Part shown: piece after piece, positions 8,217 through 14,422 of the stretch
How the letters are laid out: each line of letters begins with the position of its first letter
Position numbering within the stretch: position 1 is the first letter of the stretch
Assembly (NCBI GenBank): GCA_034434895.1
Contig: DAOTYI010000106.1
Location: 1 to 14,427, forward strand
Length of the DNA: 14,427 bases
Reading direction: 5' to 3'
Origin: DAOTXL01 sp034434895
GTDB lineage: Bacteria; Chloroflexota; Anaerolineae; JAAYZQ01
Position numbers and translations under genes: made by a program
The notes under the pieces: generated by a model
What the model saw: only the letters and a program-made list of their open reading frames with translations
The model's database searches: none
What the model was told of the DNA's origin: nothing

Positions 8217-8989
8217 CGCCCCACCCCCCGCCTTTGCCGTGCCGCCTCGAACAGGATGACGGTCGCGGCCATGGCCGCGTTGAGTGACTCTGTCCCGCCG
8301 GCCATCGGGATGCACACCCGACCGCCTGCCAGGGCGGCCGCCTCCCGGCCGGCTCCAGCCGCCTCTCCGCCGATGATCAGCGCCGCCGGGCGCGTCCAAT
8401 CCACGGCATCGTAGGTCACCTGGCCGGCCGCATCGGCCAGCCATACAGCCCGTCCGGCGACCCGCCCGGCGATAGCTTCCCAGCTCAGGTCAAAGGCCGG
8501 CAGGCGAAAGTGCGCCCCCATGGCCCCACGCACCACCTTGGGATTGTAGCGATCCACCGTACCCGGCGCCAGGAGAACCTGCCCCACCCCGGCCGCCTCG
8601 GCGGAACGGAGGATGGTGCCCAGATTGCCGGGATCGCGCACCCGATCCAGGATCAGGATCAGGCCCGGCCGGGCAGGGAGCTCCACAACCGGAACGACCA
8701 CCACCACCCCCTGGGGCGTTTGGGTATCGGCACAGGCGGCCAACACCGCGTCGCTGACGGGCCAGGCTCCCTCCTCGGCCTGGCTCAAGGCGGGCAACAG
8801 GCGCTCCCCGGCCGGTGTCACCGCCCAGGCCGGGGTGTACAAAACAAGAGCGGGCCTGATGCCCGCCCTCACCACCTCATCGGCCAGCCGTGTGCCTTCC
8901 ACAACAAAACGGCCCTCCCGCTGGCGAACCCGCCGCCGGGCGAGGGACCGGACATACCTGACCCGTTCGTTTTGGGCGCTGGTGATCAC
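8213..8989 (-). CDS. SpoU/TrmH-family RNA 2'-O-methyltransferase
   Basis: This is a 258-residue SAM-dependent methyltransferase of the SPOUT (trefoil-knot) class, predicted to 2'-O-methylate rRNA or tRNA. The N-terminal substrate-binding domain starts ITSAQNERVRYVRSLARR and has FVVEGTRL. The catalytic domain has SpoU motif 1 (LDRVRDPGNLGTILRSAEAAGV), motif 2 (LIIGGEAAGAG) and motif 3 (CIPMAGGTESLNAAMAATVILFE). The start is probably GTG at 8989, or TTG at 8992, 4-7 bp after the rplT stop; longer forms would intrude into rplT. An AAGGGG-like site lies 12-15 nt upstream. A TrmH/SpoU gene next to rplT fits a role in ribosome maturation. The exact target nucleotide cannot be told. Confidence 0.9.
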   Translation of the reverse strand: MITSAQNERVRYVRSLARRRVRQREGRFVVEGTRLADEVVRAGIRPALVLYTPAWAVTPAGERLLPALSQAEEGAWPVSDAVLAACADTQTPQGVVVVVPVVELPARPGLILILDRVRDPGNLGTILRSAEAAGVGQVLLAPGTVDRYNPKVVRGAMGAHFRLPAFDLSWEAIAGRVAGRAVWLADAAGQVTYDAVDWTRPAALIIGGEAAGAGREAAALAGGRVCIPMAGGTESLNAAMAATVILFEAARQRRGVGR

Positions 8990-8996
8990 CAAACGA

Positions 8997-9347
8997 CTAC
9001 TGCCCCTTTGCCATGGCCACCAGTCGGCCAAAGGTTGCTTCGTCGCGCACGGCCATATCGGCCAGGATCTTGCGATCCAGTTCGACGCCGGCCTCCTTCA
9101 GGCCGTGCATCAATCGGCTATACGACAGCCCTTCCCGGCGAGCTGCAGCATTGATGCGGGAAATCCACAGACGACGGAGATCGCGCTTCCGGTCACGACG
9201 GTCACGATAGGCATACCACAACGATTTCATCATCGCCTCGTTGCCCCGTCGCCACAGGCGATGCTTGCCCCCCATCTGCCCTTTGGTGAACTTGAGAACC
9301 TTGTTATGTCGTCGCCGGGTCCGGGGACCCCCTTTTACTCTTGGCAC
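8997..9347 (-). CDS. rplT: 50S ribosomal protein L20
   Basis: The 116-residue, strongly basic product starts VPRVKGGPRTRRRHNKVLK, typical of bacterial L20, and carries the conserved core RLWISRINAAARREGLSYS. L20 is an early-assembly 50S protein that also represses its own operon in several bacteria. The start codon is GTG at 9347, with TGAGGAG at 9360-9354 six nt upstream. It follows rpmI by 54 bp; that gap contains a three-unit heptamer repeat. The methyltransferase gene begins 7 bp after the stop. Confidence 0.98.
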   Translation of the reverse strand: MPRVKGGPRTRRRHNKVLKFTKGQMGGKHRLWRRGNEAMMKSLWYAYRDRRDRKRDLRRLWISRINAAARREGLSYSRLMHGLKEAGVELDRKILADMAVRDEATFGRLVAMAKGQ

Positions 9348-9358
9348 GTTCTACTCCT

Positions 9359-9379
9359 CAATCTCCAATCTCTAATCTC
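9359..9379. repeat. Short heptamer repeat, three units (CAATCTC)
   Basis: Three consecutive 7-bp units, CAATCTC, CAATCTC and TAATCTC, lie in the rpmI-rplT gap, immediately upstream of and partly forming the rplT Shine-Dalgarno. On the mRNA strand they read GAGATTA, GAGATTG, GAGATTG and run into AGGAG. A 6-bp hairpin ATCTCC/GGAGAT (9375-9391) overlaps the last unit. The period of 7 bp is the same as in the array upstream of apgM. Confidence 0.75.
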
Positions 9380-9401
9380 CTGGTCGGAGATCAGCCATCC
9401 A

Positions 9402-9608
9402 CTACTGCTTGAGATACGGAGCCAGGCGGCGAAGTCGCCTCTTAGCACCAGCGGAGGTGACTTCATGCATTTCGTCAAACATCCGCTTCACCCGCTTGGT
9501 CTTCATCCGTCGTCGGTGGCTCTTGCCGATCTTGGTCCGCATCAGCTTCCCTGAACCGGTGTACTCGAACCGCTTGGCTGCGGCTTTGTAGGTCTTGAGT
9601 TTGGGCAT
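9402..9608 (-). CDS. rpmI: 50S ribosomal protein L35
   Basis: The 68-residue, Lys/Arg-rich product starts MPKLKTYKAAAKRFEYTGSGKL and ends in RRLRRLAPYLKQ, matching bacterial L35 in length and sequence. The ATG at 9608 has an excellent Shine-Dalgarno, GAGGAGG at 9619-9613, 4 nt away. A TTG directly before the ATG is in frame but less likely. It lies in the conserved infC-rpmI-rplT order, behind an unusually long 188-bp spacer that probably carries regulatory RNA structure. Confidence 0.98.
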   Translation of the reverse strand: MPKLKTYKAAAKRFEYTGSGKLMRTKIGKSHRRRMKTKRVKRMFDEMHEVTSAGAKRRLRRLAPYLKQ

Positions 9609-9628
9609 CAATCCTCCTCACAAAACGA

Positions 9629-9647
9629 TTGCCCCTACCAGGGGCAA
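9629..9647 (-). promoter_or_regulatory. Hairpin in the rpmI leader
   Basis: On the mRNA strand TTGCCCC/GGGGCAA forms a perfect 7-bp stem with loop TGGTA, ending 9 nt before the rpmI Shine-Dalgarno. It is followed by TCGTTTTG rather than a solid T-run, so it may be an attenuator, an mRNA processing site, or part of an L20-type translational operator. Function is inferred from position only. Confidence 0.5.
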
Positions 9648-9796
9648 CAGTTGACAACATCCTTTGAACTATCTACCCTGGATCTGTTCATGGGCCAGGC
9701 ACTTTTGCTCCCAAAATACCGTTTCAGAAAATTCTGTAGCTGGAGCCGATTGTTGATTGGATGGATTCCAGGCCCACCCCAAGCTCCGGGCCGATT

Positions 9797-10318
9797 TTAT
9801 TTCCCCCGGATGTTGGGAGCCACAATCATCAACATGGTATGCCCCTCAAAGGTCGGCATCTGTTCGATGGTGCCGATGTCTGCCAGCCGGTCGGCAAAGT
9901 GATCGAACTGTTTTTTGGCAATATCCAGGTTGTAGATCTCCCGGCCCCGGAAGCGCATCCGGACTTTGACCTTGGCCCCGGCCTCCAGGAATGACCGCGC
10001 CTGGCGCAGCTTGAAAGCGATGTCGTGCTCGCTGGTCTTGGGCCGTAGTTGAACCTCTTTGACCTCGATCTCCTTCCGGGCTTTGCGGGCCTCCCGCTCC
10101 CGTTTGGCCCGTTCATACTGGTATTTGCCAAAGTCCATCAACTTGGCAACGGGCGGCTCGGCCTGCGGAGCAACCTCTACCAGGTCCAGAGAGCGTTCTT
10201 CGGCCAGGCGAAGTGCCTCCCGGCGCGGCAGGATGCCGAGTTGCCTGCCATCAGAATCAATGACCCGCAACTGTGGAGCCCGGATTTCCTCGTTGATGCG
10301 CGTTCTATCTCTGCTGAT
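9797..10318 (-). CDS. infC: Translation initiation factor IF-3, probable ATC start codon
   Basis: IF-3 binds the 30S subunit, prevents premature 50S joining and checks start codon-anticodon pairing. The 173-residue product has the N-terminal domain (RINEEIRAPQLRVIDSDG), the linker with LMDFGKYQYERAKRE, and the C-terminal domain (EVQLRPKTSEHDIAFKLRQARSFLEAGAKVKVRMRFRGRE). Neither ATG, GTG nor TTG occurs in frame near the expected start. The only upstream candidate, GTG at 10471, would precede the promoter itself. ATC at 10318 gives the correct length and lies 5 nt after GGAGGAG (10330-10324). Rare AUU/AUC/AUA starts are a known infC autoregulatory feature, because IF-3 discriminates against them. 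The gene has its own promoter at 10370-10398. Confidence 0.93.
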   Translation of the reverse strand: MSRDRTRINEEIRAPQLRVIDSDGRQLGILPRREALRLAEERSLDLVEVAPQAEPPVAKLMDFGKYQYERAKREREARKARKEIEVKEVQLRPKTSEHDIAFKLRQARSFLEAGAKVKVRMRFRGREIYNLDIAKKQFDHFADRLADIGTIEQMPTFEGHTMLMIVAPNIRGK

Positions 10319-10339
10319 CTCTACTCCTCCCTCATATCT

Positions 10340-10354
10340 GGGGTCTCTGACCCC
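10340..10354 (-). promoter_or_regulatory. Hairpin in the infC 5' leader
   Basis: On the mRNA, GGGGTC-AGA-GACCCC makes a 6-bp stem with a triloop. It sits near the 5' end of the short leader, about 10 nt before the GGAGGAG site. It could stabilise the mRNA end or influence ribosome access. No protein binding is demonstrated by the sequence. Confidence 0.5.
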
Positions 10355-10369
10355 TATGGTGCAGACCTC

Positions 10370-10398
10370 ATTATACCTGAAAAGTGCGGCCCGGTCAA
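10370..10398 (-). promoter_or_regulatory. Strong sigma70-type promoter of the infC-rpmI-rplT operon
   Basis: On the - strand, TTGACC (10398-10393) is followed after exactly 17 bp by a perfect TATAAT (10375-10370). Transcription would start near 10363, giving a leader of about 45 nt that contains the small hairpin and the GGAGGAG ribosome site. Confidence 0.85.
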
Positions 10399-10489
10399 AT
10401 AAAAGACAGGGTAAGTAACTCGACTGAGACGCAGAAAGCAAGCCTATCCTGTGCCCGCCGGACCTCTGCACTGTTCCGGGCTGGAAGAG

Positions 10490-12280
10490 CTACAGCTCGC
10501 GCTTCTCAGCGATGGCTGCCTGGGCCAGGGCGATAAAGTCGGCCAGCGGTTGAGGCCCCAGGTCCTGGCCGTTGCGCAGGCGCACCGCCACCGCCTGGCG
10601 TTCCATCTCCCGGTCGCCGATGATCAGCATGTAGGGCACTTTTTCCAACTGCGCGTTGCGGATCTTGGCCTGCATCCGGTCACTGGAGTCATCCACCTCC
10701 ACCCGTAGCCCAGCCGCCCTGAGCCGGGCAGCCACCTGACGGGCATAGGCGTTGTGCCGGTCGGCAATGGGGATGACTGTGGCCTGCACCGGGGCCAGCC
10801 AGACGGGGAAGGCGCCGCCATAGTGCTCGATCATGGCCCCAAAGAAGCGCTCCAACGATCCCAACAACGCCCGATGGACCACATAGGGTTGGTGCTCCTG
10901 CCCATCTTCCCCCACATAGGTCATCTCGAACCGCTCCGGCAGATTAAAGTCGAACTGGATCGTGGTCGTCTGCCATTCGCGCCCCAGGGCGTCCTTGACC
11001 TTGATGTCAATCTTGGGGCCATAGAAAGCGCCCCCTCCCTCGTCTACCTGATAGGGCAGGCCCTGATGCTCCAGGGCTCTCTTCAGGGCCGCCTGGGCCT
11101 GGTCCCACCGCTCCGGCACACCGACAAACTTTTCCGGGCGCGTGGCCAGATACACGGCAAAGTCGCGGAATCCAAAGGCACGCAACATGTTCAGGCTAAA
11201 GTCATAGACGCCCAAAATCTCCTCCTCCACCTGATCGGGCCGGCAGATGATATGGGCATCGTCAATGGTAAAGCCCCGCACCCGCAACAGGCCATGCAGC
11301 ACCCCGCCACGCTCATAGCGATAGACCGTGCCCAGTTCCGCCCACCGCAGCGGCAGCTCGCGGTAGGAACGCCGACGTGACTTGTAGATCAAGATCTGAT
11401 AAGGGCAGTTCATCGGTTTGACAAAATATTCCTGCCCTTCGACATCCATCGGCGCATACATGCTCTCACGATAAAAGTCCAGGTGGCCGCTGATGGACCA
11501 CAGTTCTGCCTTGCCCAGGTGAGGCGTGTAGACGATTTCATACCCGCCCCGTTCATGCTCCTGGTACCAGAACTCCTCCACGATGCGGCGGATGCGTGCC
11601 CCCTTGGGGTGCCAGCAGATGAGGCCCGGCCCGCCCGTTTCCTGGATGCTGAACAGGTCCAGGGCCTTGCCCAGCCTGCGGTGATCGCGCCGGGCAGCCT
11701 CCTCCAGCCGCCATAGATACTCCTCAAGCTGCGCTTTTGTCTCCCACACTGTGCCATAGATGCGTTGCAGCATCGGCTGTTTCTCGTCGCCGCGCCAGTA
11801 GGCCCCGGCCACATTCAGCAGCTTGAAGGCATCCAGGGGGATCTGCCCCGTACGTTCCAGGTGCGGACCCCGGCACAGGTCGGTAAAGTGGTGGTGGGAG
11901 TAGATAGACAGGCTGCTGACCGGTTCGGCGCCTGCCGCCCCATGTTCATCCTCCTGGCCGGAGGCCAGTTTCTCGATCTGGTCGAGTTTGTAGGGTTGGT
12001 TGCCAAAGATCGCCCGCGCCTGGTCCACACTGACATCACGATGCAGAAAGGGATAATCGCCTTTGATGATCTCTCTCATCCGGGCCTCGATCTCGACCAG
12101 GTCCTCGGGCGTCAACGGCCGGGGCAGGTCGAAATCGTAGTAAAAGCCGTTCTCGATGGGCGGGCCGAAGGCCAGCTTGCCCTCCGGGAACATCTCCAGC
12201 ACCGCTTCGGCCATCACATGGGCCGTGGAGTGCCGCAGTCTATACAGTTGTTCATCATGGTTGTTTTTCTCCGTTTCCAT
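10490..12280 (-). CDS. thrS: Threonyl-tRNA synthetase lacking the TGS domain
   Basis: This class II synthetase charges tRNA-Thr. The 596-residue product starts directly with the editing domain: His17 and His21 in HSTAH, then Cys136 and His140 in DLCRGPH. These correspond to E. coli His73/77 and Cys182/His186. The catalytic core has zinc ligands Cys292 (MNCPYQ), His343 (DDAH) and His469 (VVHRALLGS). Their spacing (51 and 126 residues) is identical to E. coli Cys334/His385/His511. The C-terminal anticodon-binding domain follows from about residue 495. The usual ~60-residue N-terminal TGS domain is missing. ATG 12280 is chosen because GGAAGG lies 9 nt upstream; ATG 12298 lacks a ribosome site. 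Expression is controlled by the T-box leader upstream. The stop is 91 bp before the infC -35 box. Confidence 0.97.
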   Translation of the reverse strand: METEKNNHDEQLYRLRHSTAHVMAEAVLEMFPEGKLAFGPPIENGFYYDFDLPRPLTPEDLVEIEARMREIIKGDYPFLHRDVSVDQARAIFGNQPYKLDQIEKLASGQEDEHGAAGAEPVSSLSIYSHHHFTDLCRGPHLERTGQIPLDAFKLLNVAGAYWRGDEKQPMLQRIYGTVWETKAQLEEYLWRLEEAARRDHRRLGKALDLFSIQETGGPGLICWHPKGARIRRIVEEFWYQEHERGGYEIVYTPHLGKAELWSISGHLDFYRESMYAPMDVEGQEYFVKPMNCPYQILIYKSRRRSYRELPLRWAELGTVYRYERGGVLHGLLRVRGFTIDDAHIICRPDQVEEEILGVYDFSLNMLRAFGFRDFAVYLATRPEKFVGVPERWDQAQAALKRALEHQGLPYQVDEGGGAFYGPKIDIKVKDALGREWQTTTIQFDFNLPERFEMTYVGEDGQEHQPYVVHRALLGSLERFFGAMIEHYGGAFPVWLAPVQATVIPIADRHNAYARQVAARLRAAGLRVEVDDSSDRMQAKIRNAQLEKVPYMLIIGDREMERQAVAVRLRNGQDLGPQPLADFIALAQAAIAEKREL

Positions 12281-12398
12281 CTCTTTTATCCTTCCCATTC
12301 ACCGATCTGGTCATTGGTTATGATTGCTCAAAGCCGGTCTGTGCGGCAGGTGTGACCCGCCGCGAGCCCTCAGGGCAGGTCGTGATGGCCACTCTGAC

Positions 12399-12430
12399 AA
12401 AAAAAGCCCCTCGCCCATGGGGCGAGAGGC
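12399..12430 (-). terminator. Intrinsic terminator of the thrS T-box leader
   Basis: On the - strand GCCTCTCGCCC pairs with GGGCGAGGGGC around a CAT loop, making an 11-bp stem with one G-U pair, followed directly by seven T. It lies immediately downstream of the T-box sequence and is the attenuator stem that competes with the antiterminator. Confidence 0.93.
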
Positions 12431-12650
12431 CGGCTCACGCGGTTCCACCCAGGTTCGATGATGGAGGTAAGCAGCCTCCATCATCCTCGTGGGGCTGGAT
12501 AACGGGTGCCACCCGGAGTCCCATACTCTTGTCTGGGACAATTTGAGGGACCCACTCCCAGGGGGTTTTCGACGGTTTCCGACGGTGCAGGCTTGCAGCC
12601 GGTGACCCGCACTCTCTGGCGCCTTTCGCCGTCTACTCGTCCTGGTCAAC
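12399..12650 (-). ncRNA. T-box riboswitch controlling thrS (tRNA-Thr sensing)
   Basis: Reading the - strand: the Stem I base is GACC (12647-12644) pairing with GGTC (12552-12549), with a GGACGAGTAG segment and an AGAGAG bulge motif inside. A perfect 11-bp Stem III (GATGATGGAGG, mirrored at 12457-12485) follows, then the conserved T-box GGGTGGAACCGCG (12450-12438), whose TGGA can pair with an uncharged tRNA NCCA end, then the terminator. A threonine codon ACC at 12566-12564, just before TGGGAGTGG, is the probable specifier. The family regulates synthetase genes by reading tRNA charging: uncharged tRNA-Thr stabilises the antiterminator and switches thrS on. The T-box and terminator are certain; the specifier assignment is my inference. 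Confidence 0.92.
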
Positions 12651-12656
12651 GTGTTG

Positions 12657-12685
12657 AATCTTCATTTGGGGTGGGCGGCGGACAA
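12657..12685 (-). promoter_or_regulatory. Candidate promoter of the T-box-thrS transcript
   Basis: On the - strand TTGTCC (12685-12680) and AAGATT (12662-12657) are 17 bp apart, and the predicted start near 12650 coincides with the 5' end of the T-box RNA. The -10 box is poor (three of six matches), so position is the main support. Readthrough from tRNA-Val is an alternative. Confidence 0.35.
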
Positions 12686-12714
12686 CCACCTGCTCTCCAC
12701 CATCCCCCGGCAGG

Positions 12715-12788
12715 TGGGCGGTACAGGACTTGAACCTGTGGCCTCCACGATGTCAACGTGGCGCTCTGGCCATCTGAGCTAACCGCCC
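12715..12788 (-). tRNA. tRNA-Val (anticodon GAC)
   Basis: A full 74-nt cloverleaf is present on the - strand: acceptor GGGCGGT/ACCGCCC, D-stem GCTC/GAGC, anticodon stem CCACG/CGTGG around TTGACAT (anticodon GAC), and T-stem ACAGG/CCTGT around TTCAAGT. The discriminator is A and the 3' CCA is not encoded. It reads GTC and GTT valine codons. An 8-bp inverted repeat (12686-12693 with 12710-12717) overlaps its 3' end. Confidence 0.97.
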
Positions 12789-12800
12789 AACGGCAGATTT

Positions 12801-12828
12801 ATTATACCACAACCCGGAAATCTTGCAA
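12801..12828 (-). promoter_or_regulatory. Promoter of tRNA-Val
   Basis: On the - strand TTGCAA (12828-12823) is 16 bp from a perfect TATAAT (12806-12801). The start site would fall just upstream of the mature tRNA end at 12788. It sits in the 55-bp gap after the membrane-protein gene. Confidence 0.8.
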
Positions 12829-12843
12829 ATCGGCCAGGCACCC

Positions 12844-14226
12844 TTACGCGGGCGGTGTGGTCGGCCCGGCCGCAGGCCCGGCCGGCGCGGCCTCTTCGCC
12901 CGAAAAGATGCGCTTCATCACCCGATCCACCAGGTCCAGGATGCGGTTTTCCTTAAAGCCGGAAGCCCAGGCCAGCAGGTAGATGATCCAGGGCGCAACG
13001 GTCGGTGTGTTGATCTCTCCGCCCTGCAACCCGGCCGGCAAGATGCCCAGGGTGATGATCAACAGGTGAACAACCATGTATACGGTGGCTCCCAGGATCA
13101 CGCCCAGGAATGGCTTGCCGACATAGGACAGGTTGTATTGGGTATCAAAGTCGCGCTGGCCGACATGCTTGAACAGGCTGTAAAAGACGCAGGCCACCCC
13201 GCCGATCCCCCCCCACACCATGGCCGGTAAAAAGATGTCCATGTTCAACAGAGAATCGGCCGTGCCTGTCGGGATGATGGCTTTTCGGAACCAGCTATAG
13301 TTGAGCAGGATCAGCACGGTGATATAGGCCACAAACCAGAACAATCCCCAACCGGCGATCCACCAGGCGTACTTTTTGGCTCCGTTCTCACTTTCGGCGG
13401 CGCGTTTCAGGCGGGCGCGCACCTGTTCCATATAGTACTCCGCCTGCGGGATGCGGGCTGCGTCGCGGCGCAGGAGAATATCTCGCGCCTTGAGCAGTTG
13501 ATTGTAGCACTCGGTGGCCAGGTCTTCATTCTCCCCAACCCTGGAAAGCACCTGGTCATAGATTTCGCCGATCCGCCGGTCCAGTTCCTGAATGCGGGCA
13601 TCGCCCAGCCGGTCCAGCAGTTGCTGCTTCTCCTCCTCGGTCAGCGGCCGGTCGGGCAGTTCGAGCGGTTTCACCTGGGGCCCACCGCCCTGCACATCCA
13701 GCACAGGCCCCAGGCCCCCCAGGTCAATATACCCTGTGACCGGCCTGGGGGGCAACACCCCGCTGGTCACATCACCGGTCTCGGGGGGCGGTGCCTCGAA
13801 CAGAACGGCTTCTTCCCTTGCATCCTTTTCTTCCATCGTCACCTCCAGTGTGGGGATGGGCACGTCGGCCACCGGCTCCGGCGGCTCTTCGGCAACAACC
13901 GCTTCAGAAAAAAAGGCCGATTCCATCTCTGGGGTCGGGGGAGGATGCTCTTCCAGGATTGACAGATCCTCCTCTCTCCCTGGACCCGGTTTCCCGTCCT
14001 GAGCCTCTTCAAATAGCGCCAGCTCCAGCCCGGCCTCCTCGTCGGCAGCGGCTGGTCCTGTGGGCGGAGGGGCTGAGAGGCCGGCCGGCTCGTCTGTCGA
14101 ACCGATGACCGGCTCAGGGCCCACCGGCTCCGGCAGTGGACCGCGCGGCTCGACTCCGACGGCCACAGGCTCGCCAAACAAGATCTCTGCCCCGCGCCCA
14201 CTGAGGCTCGATCGCCGCTTTGTCAT
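12844..14226 (-). CDS. Unrecognised membrane protein with a long acidic, Pro-rich N-terminal region
   Basis: I do not recognise this 460-residue protein. Residues 1 to about 190 are low-complexity, rich in Pro, Glu, Gly and Ala, and look disordered. Residues 195-280 are charged and helical, possibly coiled coil (LTEEEKQQLLDRLGDARIQELDRRIGEIYDQVL). Three clear hydrophobic segments follow at about 284-310, 328-350 and 372-397, with a shorter one near 408-423, then a basic amphipathic stretch (FKENRILDLVDRVMKRIF) and an Ala/Pro tail. There is no N-terminal signal peptide, so the long N-terminal part is probably cytoplasmic. The ATG at 14226 has GGAGG at 14240-14236, 9 nt upstream. A strong promoter precedes it and a tRNA follows, so it is probably transcribed alone. 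The layout is that of a scaffold or anchoring protein, but no function is shown. Confidence 0.88.
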   Translation of the reverse strand: MTKRRSSLSGRGAEILFGEPVAVGVEPRGPLPEPVGPEPVIGSTDEPAGLSAPPPTGPAAADEEAGLELALFEEAQDGKPGPGREEDLSILEEHPPPTPEMESAFFSEAVVAEEPPEPVADVPIPTLEVTMEEKDAREEAVLFEAPPPETGDVTSGVLPPRPVTGYIDLGGLGPVLDVQGGGPQVKPLELPDRPLTEEEKQQLLDRLGDARIQELDRRIGEIYDQVLSRVGENEDLATECYNQLLKARDILLRRDAARIPQAEYYMEQVRARLKRAAESENGAKKYAWWIAGWGLFWFVAYITVLILLNYSWFRKAIIPTGTADSLLNMDIFLPAMVWGGIGGVACVFYSLFKHVGQRDFDTQYNLSYVGKPFLGVILGATVYMVVHLLIITLGILPAGLQGGEINTPTVAPWIIYLLAWASGFKENRILDLVDRVMKRIFSGEEAAPAGPAAGPTTPPA

Positions 14227-14271
14227 CGCTCCTCACCTCCACAGATGCGCAAAATTTGCGGATTGATAAAC

Positions 14272-14300
14272 ATTATACTGCAAAGTGCCGAAAAAGGCAA
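14272..14300 (-). promoter_or_regulatory. Sigma70-type promoter of the membrane-protein gene
   Basis: On the - strand TTGCCT (14300-14295) is 17 bp from a perfect TATAAT (14277-14272), about 45 bp before the ATG. In the leader, CGCAAAATTTGCG (14248-14260) is symmetric, with 6-bp arms around one base. It could be an operator or a small hairpin. Confidence 0.8.
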
Positions 14301-14371
14301 ATCTGGCGTTATGGGGGTGTTCGAAGCAGAACAAGAGCCCGCCATCAACCCCAAAGATTTCGCCCTCCGAC

Positions 14372-14422
14372 TTTCCCGCTGAGCATTTTTATGCGATAAT
14401 AGGGCATCTCAGGTTGGAGGTG
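14372..14422 (+). promoter_or_regulatory. Candidate promoter and ribosome site for a gene starting beyond the window
   Basis: On the + strand TTTCCC (14372-14377) and GATAAT (14395-14400) are 17 bp apart, and GGAGGTG follows at 14416-14422, five bases before the window end. A divergent gene probably starts just outside. The -35 box is weak; the -10 box and ribosome site are good. Confidence 0.55.

Noticed and set aside
8213..9031. Methyltransferase start upstream of 8992
   Set aside because: It would overlap the end of rplT and add residues not seen in the family; GTG 8989 or TTG 8992 gives the usual ITS-Q-N start.
9651..9680. TTGACA on the + strand in the infC-rpmI gap as a promoter
   Set aside because: No acceptable -10 box at 16-18 bp, and no + strand gene follows.
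9797..10471. Longer infC starting at GTG 10471
   Set aside because: The extension would include the TTGACC/TATAAT promoter and the Shine-Dalgarno, and its 51 residues are unlike IF-3.
12642..12650. TTGACC on the - strand before thrS as a -35 box
   Set aside because: It is the 5' strand of T-box Stem I, pairing with GGTC at 12552-12549, and no -10 box follows at proper distance.
12823..13230. + strand frame opposite the membrane-protein C-terminus
   Set aside because: Shadow frame; the - strand reading has clear membrane helices, promoter and ribosome site.
14311..14382. Small + strand frame of 23 codons starting ATGGGGGTG
   Set aside because: No ribosome site, lies over the -35 flank of the - strand promoter and just before a better promoter; no family resemblance.
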